Shown here one piece after another: positions 39,037 to 50,243 of a stretch of 64,000 bases of DNA. Origin of the DNA: Druceiella hillmani. Its lineage: Eukaryota; Arthropoda; Insecta; Lepidoptera; Hepialidae. Position 1 is the first letter of the stretch. Every line of letters starts with the position of its first letter. The stretch spans positions 1,754,501-1,818,500 of the forward strand of contig JAYKKI010000133.1 in NCBI GenBank assembly GCA_039881145.1, written 5' to 3'. The notes below the pieces were generated by a model. It ran no database searches, was not told the origin of the DNA, and was given only the letters and a program-made list of their open reading frames with translations. The position numbers and the translations under genes were made by a program.

Positions 39037-39990
39037 GTTATAAATATCTTATGTGATGTTTATATGCATATGTTTGAGCTCGGAGGGCCTCAGATTTTAT
39101 TCGTTGTCGTATTTGGTACTTATTCTTAATTATTTTTGCTCTATAATTTATGCTGATATCAGCAGTTATGTATTCATTTTACGCGTAAACGTGCAACCAA
39201 CTTCTCTGTCCTTTAAAACACTAACGATTTTTTCCTCACTCAGAAATTTTACCTGATTTACTTACTAGGTCACACTGATACAAACATGTTGAAATAACAC
39301 TTACAGTCTTGGCTAATAATGGTGATTTACGTAAAAAATTTAATTTTTAATTTCCAACGAAAGAAAATATAATTAAATTTTTCACTGCATCTCTAATTTA
39401 TAGGCTAAGGAATTGATTAAAATTCTTTGAAATGAAAATAAATTTCACTGATATGACTTGAAATAAACTTCAACTACAACAAGTTTGTCCAAAATTAGTT
39501 TAATTAATATGAAATGAGATTTGTAGACAATTTCAAAAAGTAGATGAGATTCTCGCTTCAGTTTTCAACGTCATCTTCAGTCGAACTAGCGAAATTAATT
39601 TATAATATTTAAATCCGTAATTAATTTATTACGCACAATTATGTGAGACTTTTTCCTAAGGTAACCTTTATTTAAAACCCTATAGAGGAGATTTATTAAA
39701 ATTTAAAAATAATTTTTCTTTAATTTTTATCATAGTTCGTTTCTATCTATTATAAATCGTAATTTTCCCTTGTTCAAAAATATTCAACCCATTTTAATCG
39801 TATTCCGTAATTATAAATATTTTAATATTGGCAAATATGCAATAAATGCTCTCGTTAGTATAAAAGCTATTGAAGAAATCGTTATCTAAACACGCTATTA
39901 ATATATTATCATAAACTGCTTATGGATTTTGAAATGTTTCCTTGGTGAGTTATTTATTACAAGCCATATAATTATTTAATGCAATGTTCA
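39037..39990. other. A+T-rich non-coding stretch
   Basis: No gene or repeat is recognised up to the fold-back arm at 39991. Confidence 0.5.
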
Positions 39991-40091
39991 CAATTAAAGG
40001 AAACTACGTGATGAAGTATTATTTCTACTTTCTTTAAGTTCTTTACCACGACCTAGAATTCGTTATATTACAACATATTGAGTTGGGCTGT
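39991..40091 (-). repeat. Single-arm copy of the fold-back repeat (left-arm orientation)
   Basis: CAATTAAAGGAAACTACGTG, then TATTATTTCTACTTTCTTTA, CTTTACCACGACCTAG and ACAACAT..TTGAG.TGGGCT match the left arm of 41271-41478, which lies 1.3 kb away. No matching right arm follows. Length and order agree with the complete copy. Confidence 0.85.
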
Positions 40092-41270
40092 CAGCAAAGA
40101 TATATCTTTTTAAGAAGTTAGTAGCAGACCTGCACAACTGTAAAATTTAATTTTTTAAATTTTAGCGTAGATTTGTTATTATGTTTACTAAAGTGGATGA
40201 CACGTACTAACGTATAAAACAATGCACGGTTGAACATAGTTTGTTTATAATATTGACCTTTACTCACAGCTTTATATACGTGATGTTAGGAAAACGAACT
40301 CTTCACCTCATGAATACGCACAAAAACTCCACCGGCTAGAAATTAAATATACACGAAGAGAAATTATGCATTTCTCCATATTAAATTAAATTTTAAATAA
40401 AAATTATGTAGTTATAAGTACTTTGTAGCTAAATATATATACTTGCTAAAAGTGAAAATTAATTATATAATGATTCATAAGTTTTCATAAAGAAACGTTC
40501 TTGAATATGATGTGTCGCAATAAAACATTTTAATAAATAATACTTGCATTAACCGTTAAAACGCTTATTGCATATTATTTATTTATATCTTGAACTTTTA
40601 TTGTAATTTTGACAGTATTTATATCCACTTCTATGTTCTTAAAAAAAAACAGCATACATTTTATACAGCCCATCTTTTAATCTATGATATCTAATTTATA
40701 CAAACATTTTATTGTCATCTTCTAGGTTATTTAAGCGTGAAAAAAACAGACATAAAAGTAAAAAAAGCAAATAAATACCTATAAACTGATTCACTTCTAT
40801 TATAATTGTAGGACTTTCTTATTACTTCTTATATAAACTGAATACATTAAAACTTCCACAAAATATATGCGTCTGTTATATTTCACGTCTTATTAAATAT
40901 TGTATGGTGATCGAGTTACGTCTTACCTTCATTAATTTTTGTTCTTCTTCAATATGTAGAAATCCTTACACAGTCAAACTTACACAGTTTATGAATTACA
41001 CTTTATATATTCACAGACTTAGTCTTGGTCCCTGAAACCTAAGTAGCTTCCTAGTCCTCAAACACAAACATAGTATATAAATATTCATTAACAGCCTACG
41101 TCATCAAGTTATGAAATAACCTCGATCCAAGCATCAGAAGTCTGATCGTAATAGGTACGTTCAGGAGCCATCGTAAATACTATTATATTTAATAGCCTAA
41201 ATCGAATAAATTCAAGACATTACATTTCCTCATTTGCCTCGCTGCTTATTCCGTTTATGACCTCAATGAA
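40092..41270. other. A+T-rich non-coding stretch
   Basis: Nothing recognisable lies between the two fold-back repeat copies. Confidence 0.5.
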
Positions 41271-41478
41271 CAATTAATTGAAACTACTTGATATAGTATT
41301 ATTTCTACTTTCTTTAAGTTCTTTATCACGACCTAGGTTTCGTTGTATTACAACATCTTCAGGTGGGCTATTTGCTAATAGCCCACCTGAAGATGTTGTA
41401 ATACAAATATACCTAGGTTGTGGTAAAGAACTTAAAGAAAGTAGAAATAATACTACATCACATAGTTTCATTTAATTG
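41271..41478. repeat. Complete fold-back (palindromic) repeat, 102-bp arms
   Basis: Arms 41271-41372 and 41377-41478 are inverted copies differing at about 9 of 102 positions, with a 4-base centre TGCT. The innermost ~30 bases of each arm are identical (TTACAACATCTTCAGGTGGG onward). Related copies lie at 15981-16049, 31432-31608 and 39991-40091. The two 65-codon frames on opposite strands (both reading LLSLSSL...) are a direct consequence of the palindrome, not genes. It resembles a small fold-back transposon or a palindromic MITE. No coding capacity. Confidence 0.9.
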
Positions 41479-41485
41479 TGAATAA

Positions 41486-41520
41486 TGAATTTCTACAAAA
41501 TTAACGCCAAATATACTCAA
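41486..41520 (+). repeat. Fragment shared with the 2.25-kb element arms
   Basis: GAATTTCTACAAAATTAACG followed by CCAAATATACTCAA matches the outer part of the inverted arms at 29221 and about 31410. As at 31.4 kb, it lies directly beside a fold-back repeat, so the two sequences belong to one family or insert together. Confidence 0.8.
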
Positions 41521-43490
41521 GACATCAATGAAGTAAATAAAAATTACTGAAAATAAAAGCAAATCGATTATAGTATTAATTGCTAGAAAAATTTCGTGAA
41601 TGTAAAACATATTTGAAGACATATCCAGTTAAATTTTAAAATATGAATTGAACTCAGAATGAGCAATTGGGATAATTCAATATTAAAATATTCTAAATTA
41701 TTTAATTATGCTTCAATATTTAATAGCAGTTGGTTTTTAACTAAGTATAAACATGGATTTTATTAAAATGTAAACAAAATATTTTACGCACGTGTTATTT
41801 GGCAAAAATACTAATAATTAGTAGTTCTATCAATACTTTTAATTGTTTCAAAGTACAGAAATACATAACATTAAATATTTAAATAACTAAACACTTTTTA
41901 CAAGCAAGCTTAATTCACAGAACGAAATGCCCCATAGTGTATTACCGATAAATTTTAATAAAATAAATCTCGTTCACAACCCTTACCTGCATATTTAAAA
42001 ACGATCATAATATAGCATGCAAATTATGGTCACAAGATGAAATTAAAATTTAAATGCAGTTGATTACATAACGATGCATAATGGCGTGTAATAATCACGA
42101 GACAGACGAAAATACAATAAAACAAAAGAGTCATAAATGTACAATATTGTGGACTATAAATCAGCGAAGGAGAACAAAGGCAGACAGGGAAGCATGAAAA
42201 ATAGCCCGCGATGAATTTCAAGGGTGTGCTTCTGAAAATCCATTTGTAACCGTATTGTGAGTAAATTGTACGTGGGTTGAATAATAAACGATTGAAAGAC
42301 GCTTGGGAATTTCATATCTAATAAAGGGCATCGAGATGTAAATGCGATTGAGCATGTTTTATTTTTTATACCGATGTCAACGTAAGACTCGTATTGCAAT
42401 GGATTTTTGCAATGAAGTTGTGTTCTCTCTTGAAGACTGGAGATGAAATACTCTCGTAAAAATCTTGAATACTGTCAATGATTTTATCGGTTTATTTTCA
42501 AGTAATAAAAAATATTTTAATTTATGATAGATTCTTGAGAAATAAAAAAAATAGATTTCGAAATCATTGTATTTCGATGGTTGGATAAAAGTTCCTCGAT
42601 TTTTTTGGTAAAAAGATTTATTTTTTCCTATAGCAATTACCTATTATTTTAATTTTACGATAAGTAATTAATAATTAATCAAAATTGTCCTTTACATAAA
42701 ATTTGAAACTCTGCTATCGATGACTAAAACTTGCAATGATGGTAGAAAATTAAATAAATGGACGAAGTATTTTTAAAAGTAAATCTAGTTTTAACCTATA
42801 TTATTAACTTAACAACATTTTATCTAAGCCACTGTAAACACATAGCAGCTGTTATAATTGATTCCACTAAATTATGAAATTGCATATCGTTAGCATGGGT
42901 ACAATTCAAAGTCTAAATAGAAAGAAAACATTTCAAAATTTCAGTATTTCCTTATCATGAGTCAAGAAAGAGAAGCAAGGGAACGTATAAAAAGAAATTA
43001 AATTTTAACATTTCGTATTGTTTTAAAAGATTTCTTCTAATTATGATGAAATCTCCCTAAGTTTCCAAAGAATTTAGTGCTCGTGTGAGCATTTAGTGTG
43101 GTTTCAATCATTTGCATGGTATTTTCGAGTATTAACATTTTTAAACTAACAAACTTATTAAATTTAAGTACCCTTTTTTATTATCAAGCTGACTTCTTTA
43201 ATTAATTACATATATTTCTAGAAATGAAAACTACCTAGATCGTTAAGCAGGTAATAAATTATTATGCTTGCTATAAACAAAATAAATTGTTTAAATAATT
43301 CACTTGTGTTTGAAGTTTTTCAAAAACCCATGAGAAAAATATTCGGATGTACTAAATATAAATTTTTCAAAATTTATATTTCGATTCAACATATGAAGAA
43401 TGAAATGACATGACTACAGAAGAAATTTCATTTAAAAATAATTTGATACGGAAAAAAAATATGACAAATAAAGTAACAAAGGTGTGAAAA
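41521..43490. other. Non-coding stretch with a possible regulatory patch
   Basis: About 42000-42420 is less A+T-rich and free of simple repeats. It contains an octamer-like ATGCAAAT (42018-42025) and several homeodomain-type AATAATCA/TAAT words. The remainder is A+T-rich. Function is not demonstrated. Confidence 0.35.
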
Positions 43491-44400
43491 TTAACCTCCA
43501 TAAAATCCCTGCTCCGACAGAAGTATAACCCAACCCAGCCACGTGACTACCACATTCACGATTTCCTCATGTACGATGCAGCTAGCACAGAGCCCCGAAA
43601 GTAGGTTCATTACAAAGAATGGCAGCCAACACATTATGAACACATTCATCACAAAACACAAGTTATGGCTGCCTTCTTTTCCTTCGCAAACTTTGCTAGC
43701 TTATAATCCATTATTCTGAAGCGATGATAAACGCTTATGAAAATCCAGATGCTCCTCTAGCGTGGATGTCGAGATATTAGAATGGAGTAACGTATTCGTC
43801 CTCTCTCTTGTTGTTCCGTTTCTATGGATCTTCAACGTTAAATCTAATTCTCCAGAAACTCTCATTATCTGTTTTGTTTCTATTTTCAGTGAACGTATCT
43901 GTATAGCGGTATCAATATAAATTCTATAGTATGTAAAAACCATAACGAAGAGTAGTAGATAAAAAGATATTGTCGAAGAGAATATTAAGTACCCCAAATG
44001 CTCCGTGAAAGGACATTTAAAGTCAAAAAAATCCTCCGTTCACATATTTCGATGCCACGCTTTTGCTGGAAATGATATCGCGCCAGAGCAAATCCAAACC
44101 GTCGCTATTAATATGGCCGATTTCCGGCCGCTCATCTTCATCGGGCACGTTATAGGGTCCGTTATGGCCCGATATTTCTCATGACACAGAGATTTAGTAT
44201 ATGCTTTGCTGAATAGTACTCCCAATGACCGCCAGATATTGCATCAATCCATGCGGAAGAACCATATTTATTTGAGTACCTAGTACTTTACACAAAACAA
44301 CATTACAACCTGGCCGACTAGGCAATCAGGCAGTGCCAACGACATCACAAAATAGTTTGTTGCAGTGTGGAAATACCTTTATCCTAGAATAATATTGAAA
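43491..44400 (-). pseudogene. Octopamine receptor (alpha1-like/Oamb-type) pseudogene, probably a retrocopy
   Basis: The minus strand reads most of a biogenic-amine GPCR in one block. End of TM1/ICL1 and TM2: TATNYFVMSLALPDCLVG (44360-44300). TM3 start: CNIWRSLGVLFS (about 44240). The DRY-loop equivalent is EKYRAITDP, with KMSGRKSA and TM4 WICSGAISFPA (about 44185-44050). ECL2 and TM5: DFKCPFTEHLGYLIFSS and MVFTYYRIY (44015-43910). ICL3 start: RSLKIETKQIM and SGELDLTLKIHRNGTTR. TM6: FAKEKKAA, then frameshifted CWLPFFVMNLLSGLC. TM7 start: EEIVNVVVTWLGW (about 43535). The RSLK..TKQ..SGEL.LTL.IHR block is typical of insect alpha1-like octopamine receptors. At least four stops and two or more frameshifts destroy it, and DRY is KYR. 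TM7's NPxxY and the N-terminus are missing. The lack of introns suggests reverse transcription of an mRNA; no poly-A tail is visible. A close relative (dopamine or tyramine type) is possible. Confidence 0.8.
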
Positions 44401-46427
44401 AATTTGTAAATTACCGTCAATTTTCCTCGAAGGTTTTTTGCTATGACTTAGTAGAATGAATTAAAAAATTTAAAACGGGGTAATTATTAAATAAAACAAT
44501 CAAATAAGAAAATGTCAGGAGCTAATTATAAAAAAACATCTTTATTTTCAAATAATTATTTGTAGCTCTGCGAATAATCAAATTTATCAGATATAATATA
44601 AACAAGATTTGAAAAAAAACAGAATTTAATAACATTTATCTTGAATGAATGAACAGCTAATATTTTTCACTTTTTCATGTTTTTCCGTTATTCACAAAAT
44701 ATTACATGTATTTTGATGCTAATAGACAAATACGGAATCGTTTACGTATCTGATATATTAATATATCAAAATGTTTATTAACATATCAGATCATGCTATT
44801 TTAAGTCCATTCATATGTTGATAATGAATCCAAACACAGAAATGCCAAGGCTACTAATTTTTTCCTAAATCTAAATAAGTTTAATCTTTTAACAAATATG
44901 ACCGTAAAACGACACAATTAACTTACAAATAACACAATTTATTAAAATTCTATTACATTAGAATACAAATAAAAAAGTTTATGAAATAAAGGAGGTTAAT
45001 TTTTTCTCAATAAAATTTTCAAGAAATGTTCTTTTATTTTACAGGTTAAATTTTCAAGACCTAGGCTGATAGTTAACGTTTTTCTGACAAATTTTAAAAG
45101 CAATCAATAAATGTTAGTAATTTAACGAGTTGCAGTGTTCGGAGAACATTAAACATGGAGATGTTCATTTTCCAATTGCAGGAGTAAATGAGATGTGATA
45201 TGTTCGTACCCTGTCTCCATCAAAAAATATGAAGTTCATGCCACAAATTTTTATAATTTTTATCTCCAGGATTCAAAATAATTTTAGTTTTATGTCATGA
45301 AACAAAAAACGGAAAACATACGAGCAGACAACTAGCTACTCAATTGTGGGCCAATGGCCCTTAAACTCCACGTCTGTACAATGATAAACTATTATATTTG
45401 TGCCATTTTAAGGTTCCTGTAGCCCAATGATGAATAACGGGTAATAATAATATTTAAAGAATTGTCTAACCGTAGAACTAGAACAAGAAACATATGTTAT
45501 TAAAAGTGCAATTCTGTACTCCTAGTGAACATTTTCCAATTCGGTTTTTATTTGACGTTGAAATTTTGTTAGGTAAGAAATACAAAATTGAAATAAAATT
45601 GCAAGTTATTTATCTGAGTACACATAATTTTTTGAACACTAAGAAACCTATTACGAAAATATCAATTCATACAACCATTAAAAAGAAAATTATTAATTCT
45701 AACATTTAAATTATATGAAGGTTCTTTTCTGTTTTTTCGCAACCGTTACATTAATTAGAACACATCGTTCTGAATTTTTTTTTATAAAAATGCTTTACCT
45801 TTTTTTATTGTACTTTCGTCAACATACATTTAGTAACAGTGGACAGAAATTATACCTAGACAATAGGAAAAGTAGAGACATGAAAATGTTAACCTTATTT
45901 TTTATATGTTCAATCTGTTATATACTATGAGAGAAATACGAAGTACCCTTAAATGTCCATACGTGCCAAGTTGTCTGCGGAATAATCAAGATCGCATTTC
46001 TACTGTGAATATAAATTTGTTCGTGGATTTTTCTCTGGATAAAAATATATGTAGAGTAGTAAACACCAAAATGCGTCTATATTACAAATTTCATAACTTT
46101 ATTTCAAATTTTCTTATCCACGTTATCAACATTTTAGATAATTTTATGAATGTTTCTATAGAAAAACTAGATAACGTGCAATTTAATAAACGTATACTAA
46201 TACTCATAACTTCGATAATAAAATTTTGCTTCTCCCCTCGTCCCTTCAAAATAATCCCTCACGATGAAAATTTCCTTCTTTTACGTAACGTCTACTATAC
46301 GTGGTAATAGATTTTTCATATCAAAGTTCTCAAGAAAAATAATCGTGAGAGACAGAACTAAACTTTTCTCCCAAGCGCTTCGTTTATCTAATTTTGTTAA
46401 GAAAAAAAAATTTCTATTAAATTTTGT
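44401..46427. other. A+T-rich non-coding stretch with several open frames
   Basis: Plus-strand frames at 45494-45709, 45715-45930, 45906-46307 (133 codons, the longest unexplained one) and 46264-46485 follow one another, but they are in different frames, rich in Ile/Asn/Lys/Phe and without recognisable domains. I regard them as chance frames in A+T-rich DNA. A decayed gene cannot be excluded. Confidence 0.4.
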
Positions 46428-46499
46428 AATGCTTTTCAGTTTCAGTTTTCCTCTAAAAGGTGATAACCTTTTAGAGGAAAACTGAAACTGAAAAGCATT
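46428..46499. repeat. 34-bp-arm perfect hairpin
   Basis: Arms 46428-46461 and 46466-46499 are exact complements over all 34 positions, with loop GATA. The arm contains CAGTTTCAGTTTTCCTCT. No second copy of the arm exists in the window and there is no flanking gene that would make it a terminator or a known RNA hairpin. Confidence 0.98.
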
Positions 46500-46589
46500 T
46501 TCTTTTTTAAACATTTAATGACCTACAAATTGTGGTAGTTAACAACTAACTCTTCTCATAAAAAGCTTTATTATATAATAATTGTACTT

Positions 46590-46760
46590 TCGTCACATCG
46601 TCGTTTTCCCCGAAAAGCTCAAAGTAAAAAGCAGGAACTTTCATTGCTATTAATTACAATTACTACATTACGTTTGCTGCGAGACGCAACATATGGTAAT
46701 TTAAATGCTGCTTATGTAATTAGTGGAGAGGAAAAACGAAGTGCTACGACGCGAAAATAT
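46590..46760. promoter_or_regulatory. Candidate conserved regulatory element
   Basis: A less A+T-rich, repeat-free patch with packed homeodomain-type sites (ATTAATTACAATTAC, GTAATTTAAATG, GTAATTAGTGG), an E-box-like CATATG and GTTTGCTGCGAGACGCAAC. The texture resembles insect developmental enhancers, but there is no direct evidence of function and no recognised gene nearby. Confidence 0.3.
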
Positions 46761-47907
46761 AAACAAGATATTAATTATAGGCGTTACAAATACGCTTGAA
46801 TATCATCATTTCTTGTTCTGTTTGAAATTAGAGTAAAATTCAAAAACAAAATAAACTGAAAACAGTCGTTGGAGTTTTTAAAAAAATATCTATGATTGGT
46901 GGTATATTGGACATATAATAAACTTACTTATATTTATTTAACTACACTATTACCTAGATTATCACAATACTTGTGGAATTTTATGTCCATCTATAACCTG
47001 CTCTAATTTTAATCGATACGAGCATTCTAATTAAGCATTAATCGCCTAAGTGCACATTCTCTCATTTGCTAAGTGTTGCACTTAATTTTAATAACAGATT
47101 TACATACATTTAGTACATTGATTTAATTAATACAATTAGACCCCAGCCATAAAAATATATGTTAACAATATTTTCTACGTATGCGTCATCACCAACAGCA
47201 AAAAATGCGTACCAGCAAAAATTGTATTCATTCCCCTCACACACATGTCATTTCTTGTAACGTAGTTTAGGTCTATATTTGCTAAGATATCCGTCGCTTT
47301 CGCATTCTGAACTTTTCGTATTCTATTTATACCATTTTACATGAATACCATTTTATGAATATTAAAAACTAAGGAGTGGATTTTTCCATCTATGTTATTA
47401 TTTATGTTATAGCTATTGTATTGTTCTTTTCGAAGGAGCATGAAATTATATTGGCTTCTACGAACATTTTTTTCTCGACAAAATTAACTGTTGACTAGCG
47501 ATTACTCATAACGGCTGCTGTAAGCATTTGAGGCTAAGTTGTTTGCATAGGTACATAACAATGTAGAAGTATTGGCAAGAGAAACCTAATATTATGTGTG
47601 TCCTTTATAAAGTTTTATTATAATTGAGATAAATAAAAAATTAAATATTAATGATTTGTTTCAAATGAGACAAAATTTTATTTTTCCTAAAAACGCGTAG
47701 CACGTTCATTCGAACAAATATTTCTTGGAACAAAACCCAGCTTACGTAATATTTTTAACCAAGAATTTATCCGTTATTAGCCAACTTGATAACATAACAC
47801 AATATTGAAATATAAAAGTATTGCTATATAAATACAAATTATATCCGCAGTAAATCTTATCATGCGAGTAGAACACTCGCTATGATTGTTCAATGGTTAC
47901 TCAAATT
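46761..47907. other. A+T-rich non-coding stretch
   Basis: Near 47025-47090 there is another cluster of CTAATTAAGCATTAATCG and three AAGTG/CACTT words (NK-type homeodomain-like). The rest shows nothing. Confidence 0.4.
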
Positions 47908-47911
47908 TATA

Positions 47912-47972
<61 letters not shown>
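47908..47972. repeat. (TA)n microsatellite
   Basis: TA tract with TATGTA on the left and TACATA variants near 47932 and 47970, so it is partly self-complementary. Confidence 0.95.
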
Positions 47973-47973
<1 letters not shown>

Positions 47974-48399
47974 AACGTGTAAGAAAATACTTTGAATAAC
48001 TAAATGAACTTCTGCTAATGCTGTTTTTATTTAAACTCGAATTTAGCAGTATCGGATATAAAGGTGAGGAACTCTAAGACTGTCTAGGTAAATTTCTGGA
48101 TGGAATTCCTACCACTTGTTCTTTTGAAAGTTAATTTAAAACTCAATAGCCTCCACCCCCCCCCCAAACTTAGAATACCACCCACCTTGGGATTTGTGCT
48201 CTAAAGAACTGCATTAACTCTAAAGAGCTATAGAGATATAGTCTATTGGTTTTTAATACCACGATCATTATATTATTATAAGAATGTGCACAAATATCGC
48301 ACTAAATTCATTGATAAGTCCATATTTTAAGACTAAAGTTCCCGGCTGAGTTCTGAGAAAATGGACACAGGAATTTCACGTGACCCGTTTTTAATTTAT
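47973..48399. other. Non-coding stretch with a C10 run
   Basis: A run of ten C residues lies at 48156-48165. No gene is recognised. Confidence 0.5.
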
Positions 48400-48596
48400 C
48401 AATTCACCTCGGATCTCAGTCCGAGTGCTTACTAGTTCTAATAATTTCCAACGTCTCGTTCTTCTCTTATTTCACATCGAATCTTCCGATCTCGATCCTA
48501 GTGCTTACCAGTACCAATGATTTCCACCAACTCGCTCTTCTCATATTCCCCATCAAATCTTCGGATCTCAGTCCGAGTTCATAGCAATGAATTCTC
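48400..48596. repeat. Tandem repeat, period 76-78 bp, ~2.6 copies
   Basis: Units begin at 48400, 48478 and 48554. Shared words are TCGGATCTCAGTCCGAG (CCGATCTCGATCCTAG in unit 2), GTGCTTACYAGT, AATGATTTCCA, ACTCGCTCTTCTC and CCCATC. The start of units 1 and 3 contains the inverted repeat TCGGA-TCTCAG-TCCGA. Unit 3 is cut after ~43 bases. Its composition is much less A+T-rich than its flanks. Confidence 0.9.
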
Positions 48597-50146
48597 AAGA
48601 CTGGCACTAATTATACCAGTCATTACGTGAAATTAGTCTTTCTGTGAATGTGTTTAAGCGCCAGTTCTGCTTGGTTATGTAAATTATCGAATGGTTTGAG
48701 TAATTTGCTTTGTACAAATCGAACTCATAAATACCCATATAACCCGATAATGGATCGTCTTGATATATGTAATCTCTCTTAATATTACTTGCACTATAGG
48801 TGGAACCATAAATTGGTCGTAAATTAAGATTATTTTTATTTTACTACCTGATAGCTTGTGTCATTACGAACCCTAGTTACATATACACATTCAACGCTAC
48901 ACGTCGCTTGGCCTTTAAGATAATTGGTTGGCAAAACCGACAGACAAATGGCAAGCAATATAACGAGTTGATTTGGAAAATGTTCTAATTGTCTAGTTTT
49001 GGAACTGAATTTCGAAAGTTATTAAACAAATTTATAAGAAAATTCGACATGTAAAGTTTCTACGTACGAATATCAACAGTGTAAATCAAAGAAAAAGAAT
49101 TGCTATCCTACAAACAATTGTTTTGTGCCCCGATTGTCAGGGAAACAATATAATAAGAAGTTCTGAAATCTCGGGTTCATATGATGAGACAGAAATAATA
49201 AAATAATTTTAAGACCAGCGTATGAATCGTTTCAAAGGTTTAACTTATTTGATAGAAGTTTAGGTAATTTTTTTTCAATTGTCACTAATTGAAAAAAATT
49301 AAATATAACTTATTTATTACAACCCTGAAAACATTACGTAATCATATTTATAATCACTAACATGCACAAAAATATTACATTAGCATTATCTCTACCTTGT
49401 TGCGGTATTTCCGTACAAAAATTATTTTTAAATAGTTTTTCAGTTTATATTTATGATCTTTTTTGCCTTTTTCAGTTTTTATATATTTTTTTTTTGTATT
49501 AGAGTATGTTTCTTTACCCGCTAAATAAAATTAGTGAAATATTGCGTATATTAGGATTCGGTACATGTACTCTATTATGTTACACATGGCTCAGAAACTA
49601 CACGACTATTTCGGATCTTTGAACCTTTTATACTTTGGAAACTGTGCCTTTGAATTTGAAAAATTTTAAATGGTATCATTTTAAGGACACGCGCCTATCT
49701 CTGAGTACGTCTGTCACAGCTGACATGCACAGAAAGGTGCGCGGTGTAGAAACCAGGAATATGGTATAATAATACATTTTATTAATTCGTCGGACTTTCA
49801 TCATTTGACTTTTAAAAATAGTCATCTGATTTTTCAACAATTTTTATTTAAACGTTTAAGAAAAAATAGGGAAACTAATGAAAATTTTTATAATAATTTC
49901 GTACATATTATGGATTATCATTTGCAAAGGATTATATGGGGTAATGCATTGAAATTTTTTTATTTACAAAATTTATTTAAAAAATGGAGCATCCCCTCCC
50001 CTTCATTTTTGAAACGTCTGAAGCAAAGTCATGATCAATTGAATTGGTAAAATGTGGGTAGAACTTTATAGGAAAACTATGGCAATTATCTTAGATCTAT
50101 TTCTTTTTAAATTCACACCAGGTTTTGACATCCATGGAAGATATAA
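48597..50146. other. A+T-rich non-coding stretch
   Basis: A short imperfect hairpin AATTTTTTTTCAATT/AATTGAAAAAAATT occurs at 49266-49300. An 81-codon frame at 49805-50050 has no recognisable family. Confidence 0.5.
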
Positions 50147-50243
50147 TCGGTAATGCATTTATGTTGTGAAAAATTAATATTTTTAATAGTTTAAATAGTA
50201 TATTCGGTAATGCATTTATGTTGTGAAAAATGAATATTTTTAA
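50147..50243 (+). repeat. Two-copy 57-bp tandem duplication
   Basis: TCGGTAATGCATTTATGTTG and the following ~20 bases occur at 50147 and 50204 with one substitution, separated by a short A+T spacer. A recent local duplication. Confidence 0.9.

Noticed and set aside
41274..41475. Two very similar 65-codon frames on opposite strands
   Set aside because: The similarity is a trivial result of the palindromic fold-back repeat; single-arm copies do not keep the frame.
45494..46485. A run of four plus-strand open frames that could be a decayed gene
   Set aside because: Different frames, composition typical of random A+T-rich DNA (Ile, Asn, Lys, Phe), no recognisable motif or domain order.
49266..49300. 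Hairpin AATTTTTTTTCAATT/AATTGAAAAAAATT as part of the hairpin series
   Set aside because: Arms are short homopolymer-rich A/T with a length mismatch, so likely enough by chance in this composition.
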